This document shows, one piece after another, positions 3,610-7,251 of a DNA stretch of 7,251 bases. The stretch's first letter is position 1, and each line of letters begins with the position of its first letter. Below the pieces are notes generated by a model, which was not told where the DNA came from, searched no databases, and saw only the letters and a list, made by a program, of their open reading frames with translations. A program made the translations under genes and the position numbers. The stretch comes from Candidatus Dadabacteria bacterium (lineage in GTDB: Bacteria > Desulfobacterota_D > UBA1144 > Nemesobacterales > CSP1-2): positions 1 through 7,251 of the forward strand of contig JAKEHC010000011.1 of NCBI GenBank assembly GCA_022615255.1, given 5' to 3'.

Positions 3610-5844
3610 TTATCTTCTATTCCTTGCCCACTTACACCTTTCTATAAAATCAATGGCATATTCCTTGGGGACCTCATTTGATTCTAAATTAAGAATTGAT
3701 TGAAACCTCTTTATCGCTTTCTCATAATCGCCTTTTGCAAAAAGTGAAATACCCAGAAGCCTTAGGTTCTCAATTTCCATGCTCTCTGAAGGAAGTCCTA
3801 AAGACTCGGATTCGAGAAGATAAGAGGCAACCCTTTTATAATCCCCATTTTTGTAAAATATCCTCCCTAGCAAATAATAAGAAGGCGAATAATCTGGGAA
3901 ATCCCTTATTGTTTCCTCAAGTGTCACAGCTTGATATTGCTCGTCTCTGGTACTGAAATACTCTCGCATGCCCTTTTCTATCTCAGCACCATTTGAAATG
4001 GCAGAGAGTTTTATTTCAATCCCCCTTCTTACATCCTCTGGAAGCGTTTTCCCAAGTAGTGAGCCGAAAACAGATTTTGCATCTTGAACCCTCCCCAATT
4101 GCCAGAGCGCGTTTCCTCTAATATTTTCTAAGATGTTCTTATAAACATCTGGAAGTCCTTGGGACTTATTAATTAGACCTATCAGTTCGTTGTAATTTTT
4201 GTCATAATAATAGGAGTAAACTAAGCCTTCGACAATAATAGGATCACTCTGGTTATAGCTTAGAGCCTCAAGAAAAGATTTTTTAGCTTCATAGAAGTTA
4301 CCGTCATCATACGCCTTGAGTCCTTTATCAGTTAAAGCCGCGATTCGTCTAGGACACCTGCTCTGAAAAATACCGGGTTGGCTAAACTTGTACTGAGCTA
4401 ACGCAAGAAGCTTATCTGGAACGAAAAAGTCATCTAAGAATTTCTTCCACTCCGATATTAACTCATCAGCACCCCTTCCATACACCGAGAAGCTTCCTGT
4501 TCTATAAACCTTTTTGAAATTTTCAATCCCATAGGTATCTATCAGATAACGAACAAAGGAGCCCATCACGGTATAGCTTTTTGAAGGCGGAGCCTGCAAG
4601 AATCCAGAGCCTATAATCTCATTAATCTCCGGAGCAGAATTAGTTCTGATCATCGCCTCCGCCCACTGATGCGGTGTGTATATTCCCCCATTCCAGTCGA
4701 CTGCAACGGCAAGCCCCTCAATCAATCCTATCTTTGGACTTACTCTTAATACCTTCATTCCAAACTCGGAAGACATAACATGAGTGAGCTCATGTTTAAG
4801 CAAAGGGTCTGGAAAAACATCATATACCAGATGAATCTCTCTATGTATAGGATTTGCAATCGTTGTTTCGCCTGCTCCGATAAACCTTTTTCTTGTCTCG
4901 GTATCAGGATATATATATGAGCGGATTTTTTCATTTGAATTAACCCTTAGAAATTCTTTTAATTCTTTGTATCTCCACTCATGATCATCAGCAATAAGTT
5001 TGATATTATTGGCTTCTGGTGTGCCCTGCATGTAGTAAATAACAAAATGCTCCGTTTCCATGGAGCCGGTAAGAAAATTCTCTATGATGTAATTTCTTGT
5101 ATATTCGATTTCTAGCTCTTCTTCTTTTATGTAAGATACAACTAAAATTAGGACCAAGACTAAGAGAGCAAAAAAATCCCATACCCTAACAGATTGATAT
5201 TTAAATTCTTTTATAACGTTAAGAGCAGATAATAAAAAAAGACCCCAGCATATGGAAATAAATCTATAAATAACCAGAGTAGAGGTTATAGGGATTGACT
5301 TATCGTAAAGCGGTCCGGGAAAAAACCCGAAAATAGGGTTATAAGAAAAGACAGCCGGCCCCTTATAAAGCTCCCAGAGAGAAAAACAAAGACTAACGAT
5401 AATTACAGATGAGCCTACGAGAAATCCCCTTCTCGGGAATATAGTCCCAGAAAGAAGCCCCAGGCAAGAAGAGAAAAACACAGTGATAACGGGCATCAGA
5501 GCATAGAAGATAGTTCCCTCACTTACATAGCAGTCGTCTCTAATGAGAGAACTCAGTAATCCTATAACAAAGGGGATGGAAATTAAAAGGAAATCAAGAG
5601 CAAAGATAGAGGATACTAAATCAGAGAACCGTCTTTCTCTTGTATACCTCTTCCCTAAGTCAAGGTTAACAAATTTAGCAGAGATAAAAACTGAGATAAA
5701 TGCTCCGATAAACGCGATAATCAAAGAAAATTCAAAACCAAGTGTCCCGATCAATGGAAAGAAGGTAAGTAAGATAGAAAATAAAGCGATTAAAGCTATT
5801 GTGATAAGGACTTTTTTCGAGAGTAATATATCTATAAATGTCAT
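3610..5844 (-). CDS. Seven-helix membrane protein with outward gluzincin metallopeptidase and TPR domains
   Basis: The protein has 744 residues. Seven hydrophobic segments fill the N-terminus (about 11-31, 35-57, 76-98, 112-133, 141-160, 186-208, 222-238). The loops after helices 2, 4 and 6 are basic (KRYTRERR, PRR, KEFKYQSVR), so by the positive-inside rule the N-terminus is cytoplasmic and everything after 238 faces outward. Residues about 260-475 resemble the MA-like peptidase superfamily (PF13485-type): HFVIYY at 266-271, the zinc motif HELTH with His351, Glu352 and His355, and a probable third ligand Glu376 in GLIEGLAV. A family-like GSFVRYLIDTYG lies at 428-439. The C-terminal part carries TPR-like helix pairs near 505-535, 576-600, 654-680 and 693-722. 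It is probably a zinc protease anchored in the inner membrane, using the TPRs to hold a partner; the substrate is unknown. The ATG at 5844 is the only start, because TAG lies five codons upstream, but no Shine-Dalgarno is visible. The gene is monocistronic. Confidence 0.82.
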   Translation of the reverse strand: MTFIDILLSKKVLITIALIALFSILLTFFPLIGTLGFEFSLIIAFIGAFISVFISAKFVNLDLGKRYTRERRFSDLVSSIFALDFLLISIPFVIGLLSSLIRDDCYVSEGTIFYALMPVITVFFSSCLGLLSGTIFPRRGFLVGSSVIIVSLCFSLWELYKGPAVFSYNPIFGFFPGPLYDKSIPITSTLVIYRFISICWGLFLLSALNVIKEFKYQSVRVWDFFALLVLVLILVVSYIKEEELEIEYTRNYIIENFLTGSMETEHFVIYYMQGTPEANNIKLIADDHEWRYKELKEFLRVNSNEKIRSYIYPDTETRKRFIGAGETTIANPIHREIHLVYDVFPDPLLKHELTHVMSSEFGMKVLRVSPKIGLIEGLAVAVDWNGGIYTPHQWAEAMIRTNSAPEINEIIGSGFLQAPPSKSYTVMGSFVRYLIDTYGIENFKKVYRTGSFSVYGRGADELISEWKKFLDDFFVPDKLLALAQYKFSQPGIFQSRCPRRIAALTDKGLKAYDDGNFYEAKKSFLEALSYNQSDPIIVEGLVYSYYYDKNYNELIGLINKSQGLPDVYKNILENIRGNALWQLGRVQDAKSVFGSLLGKTLPEDVRRGIEIKLSAISNGAEIEKGMREYFSTRDEQYQAVTLEETIRDFPDYSPSYYLLGRIFYKNGDYKRVASYLLESESLGLPSESMEIENLRLLGISLFAKGDYEKAIKRFQSILNLESNEVPKEYAIDFIERCKWARNRR

Positions 5845-5952
5845 TTGAGGAAATTTCTACGCCCTTTCAGATTTAATTTCAACTTTAACATCTTATCTAA
5901 CCTTGAAATAAAGTAATAGTAGCAATAAAACCGTCTTGTTGATTCTGTCGTT

Positions 5953-6098
5953 TGTCATTGCTAACGAATTGAAGCAATCTGTTTAAGATTCCTCACAGAG
6001 CCTGCACTGAGTACATGCGAAGTATTCGGAATGACACGGTTTTTCAGATTGCTTCGGGACAGGGTCTTCACCGAGCCTGTGCGAAGTGCGTGCACAGG
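5953..6098. repeat. Palindromic intergenic repeat (TGTCATTCCGAA type)
   Basis: This element fills about half of the 5845-6172 gap between divergent genes. TGTCATT (5953-5959) is inverted at 6030-6036, and GAAGCAATCTG (5971-5981) is perfectly inverted at 6045-6055. Read on the minus strand, 6036-6025 gives TGTCATTCCGAA, followed further on by GAGGAATCT and CAGATTGCTTC, the layout of interspersed palindromic repeats often seen in bacterial genomes. Inside are imperfect direct repeats: GAGCCTG at 5998 and 6073, TGCGAAGT at 6016 and 6080. The end has a further hairpin, CCTGTGC (6076-6082) with GCACAGG (6092-6098). No transposase is present. The flanks 5849-5950 and 6100-6172 are AT-rich and must hold the two promoters, but I cannot assign boxes with confidence. 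Confidence 0.75.
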
Positions 6099-6172
6099 AA
6101 GAAGTAGAGAAATCGTTCTCCTAGATTACAAAATAAATTTTAGATTGTTTTGGGGTAGACTATAGTTGTAAG

Positions 6173-7251
6173 ATGAGACAAGAAGATAAACCAAATTACA
6201 AAATGGAAGAGCGAATCTGGCACGAAGACTACGACATAGGTGTTCCCACCGCCCTCGCGTACCCCAAAATTCCAGTGTTTAAGCTCCTAGAGAATACTTC
6301 AAAACGGTATCCTCTGAGAGACGCCATAGTATTTATTGGGAAAAGAATCAAATATAGTGAGCTTCTAGAACTAACGGACCGATTCGCATCCTCTTTGATT
6401 AATTTAGGTATTAAAAAAGGAGATAGGGTTGCCCTTTACCTTCCTAATACCCCTCATATGCTCATAGCCTTTTACGGATCTTTGAAAGCAGGCGCTATAG
6501 CAGTGTGTACAAATCCACTTTATACGGAAAGAGAGCTTGAATACCAGTTGAAAGACTCAGGGGCAGACTGCATAGTGACATTGAATTTAAAACCCATTCT
6601 TTCAAGGGTAAAGGCACTAAAGGATAAAATTCCAATAAAGCATATTATAGTAGGGAGTATATGTGATTTTCTCCCTTTCCCTAGAAACTTGCTTTACCCG
6701 ATTGTAAAGAAAGGAGAACTGGAAGCCATACCATATCTTAAGGGTTACCATAGGTTTTCTCGATTACTAAAAGATAGTTATCAAACACCTCAAGCTGATG
6801 TTCAACCTGACGATATCGCTCTTCTTCAGTATACAGGCGGGACAACCGGTATATCCAAGGGCGCTGCCCTTACACACAGTAATTTAGTCTCAAATGCCCT
6901 TCAGATTCGCTCGTGGGGTAACGAAGTGTTTATAGATGGCAATGAAACAATCCTCACTGTTCTGCCATGCTTCCATATCTATGCGCTCACCGTTTGCATG
7001 AATCTGGGTGTTATGATCGGAGGAACCCTTCTGCTTCTTAGTAGATTTAATGCTACTGAGGTCTTAGAGGCAATAAAAAAGTATAGTCCTACTATATTTC
7101 CAGCAGTCCCGACAATCTACACAGCCATTGCAAATCACCCGGACGTGAGAAACTACGAAGTTGACTCAATAAAACTTTGTTTATGTGGCGGGGCTCCGCT
7201 TCCGCATGAGGTTCTTGATAAATTTGAGAAGGCGACAGGGTCAAAGATAAT
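6173..7251 (+). CDS. Long-chain acyl-CoA ligase (AMP-binding), 3' end missing
   Basis: I translated this by hand from the ATG at 6173; it stays open to the window edge (359 codons, against about 550 for the family). The enzyme activates fatty acids with ATP to acyl-AMP and then to acyl-CoA, at the inner face of the membrane, feeding beta-oxidation or lipid synthesis. Visible features of the ANL superfamily are an N-terminal ERIW-type opening at 13-16, GDRVALYLPNTP near 83-94, the P-loop YTGGTTGISKG (220-230), LPCFHIYA (264-271) and GGAPLP (339-344). The P-loop and its neighbours fit the FadD class better than short-chain or peptide-synthetase members, but the ligand cannot be fixed without the C-terminal half. 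The second ATG at 6203 (residue 11) is an alternative start close to the usual FadD N-terminus; neither start has a good Shine-Dalgarno. A TATAGT hexamer ends 6 nt before 6173. The gene is divergent from the membrane peptidase gene. Confidence 0.92.
   Translation, partial: MRQEDKPNYKMEERIWHEDYDIGVPTALAYPKIPVFKLLENTSKRYPLRDAIVFIGKRIKYSELLELTDRFASSLINLGIKKGDRVALYLPNTPHMLIAFYGSLKAGAIAVCTNPLYTERELEYQLKDSGADCIVTLNLKPILSRVKALKDKIPIKHIIVGSICDFLPFPRNLLYPIVKKGELEAIPYLKGYHRFSRLLKDSYQTPQADVQPDDIALLQYTGGTTGISKGAALTHSNLVSNALQIRSWGNEVFIDGNETILTVLPCFHIYALTVCMNLGVMIGGTLLLLSRFNATEVLEAIKKYSPTIFPAVPTIYTAIANHPDVRNYEVDSIKLCLCGGAPLPHEVLDKFEKATGSKI

Noticed and set aside
3696..3956. Plus-strand open frame of 86 codons
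   Set aside because: It is antisense to the TPR-coding end of the membrane peptidase gene and has no motif.
5543..5848. Plus-strand open frame of 101 codons rich in Lys/Ile
   Set aside because: It is antisense to the transmembrane part of the peptidase gene; the residue bias mirrors hydrophobic codons on the other strand.
6031..6165. Plus-strand open frame of 44 codons in the divergent gap
   Set aside because: It is made largely of the palindromic repeat, has no ribosome binding site, and is Arg-rich without any family feature.

Overview
The window shows about 7.25 kb of moderately AT-rich bacterial DNA, probably chromosomal, from a Gram-negative-type organism. The evidence for that is a prolipoprotein signal peptidase, housekeeping aroK and ribE genes, a classical Sec signal peptide and several families of short palindromic intergenic repeats. 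I cannot place the organism securely. The gene set and the repeat-rich gaps would suit an uncultivated lineage near the former Deltaproteobacteria, but that is a guess.

Positions 1-2645 are a minus-strand block, read in the order lspA (lipoprotein signal peptidase), ribE (riboflavin synthase), aroK (shikimate kinase), and then a SAM-dependent O-methyltransferase that runs off the left edge. Two related repeat elements with inverted arms built of 8-nt CACNAAGA units sit at consecutive junctions (lspA/ribE and ribE/aroK). One of them encodes the last nine codons of lspA. The other sits just upstream of the GTG start of aroK.

Positions 2646-3609 hold one plus-strand gene for a small, secreted, cysteine-rich protein that I do not recognise. 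Its signal-peptide region contains a run of nine G. On each side lies a doublet of perfect 8-bp hairpins, joined by arms that also pair with each other. The right-hand doublet also looks like the terminator of the next gene. A possible remnant of a very small peptide gene lies in the left gap.

Positions 3610-5844 (minus strand) encode a 744-residue membrane protein: seven predicted transmembrane segments, a gluzincin-type HExxH metallopeptidase domain predicted to face outward, and a C-terminal TPR region. It is the most unusual protein here.

Positions 5845-6172 are a divergent intergenic gap largely filled by a palindromic repeat of the TGTCATTCCGAA type. From 6173 to the right edge is the first 359 codons of a long-chain acyl-CoA ligase (AMP-binding family). 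Apart from likely co-transcription of the left block, I see no single pathway linking these genes. I found no mobile-element transposase, CRISPR array, tRNA or rRNA.
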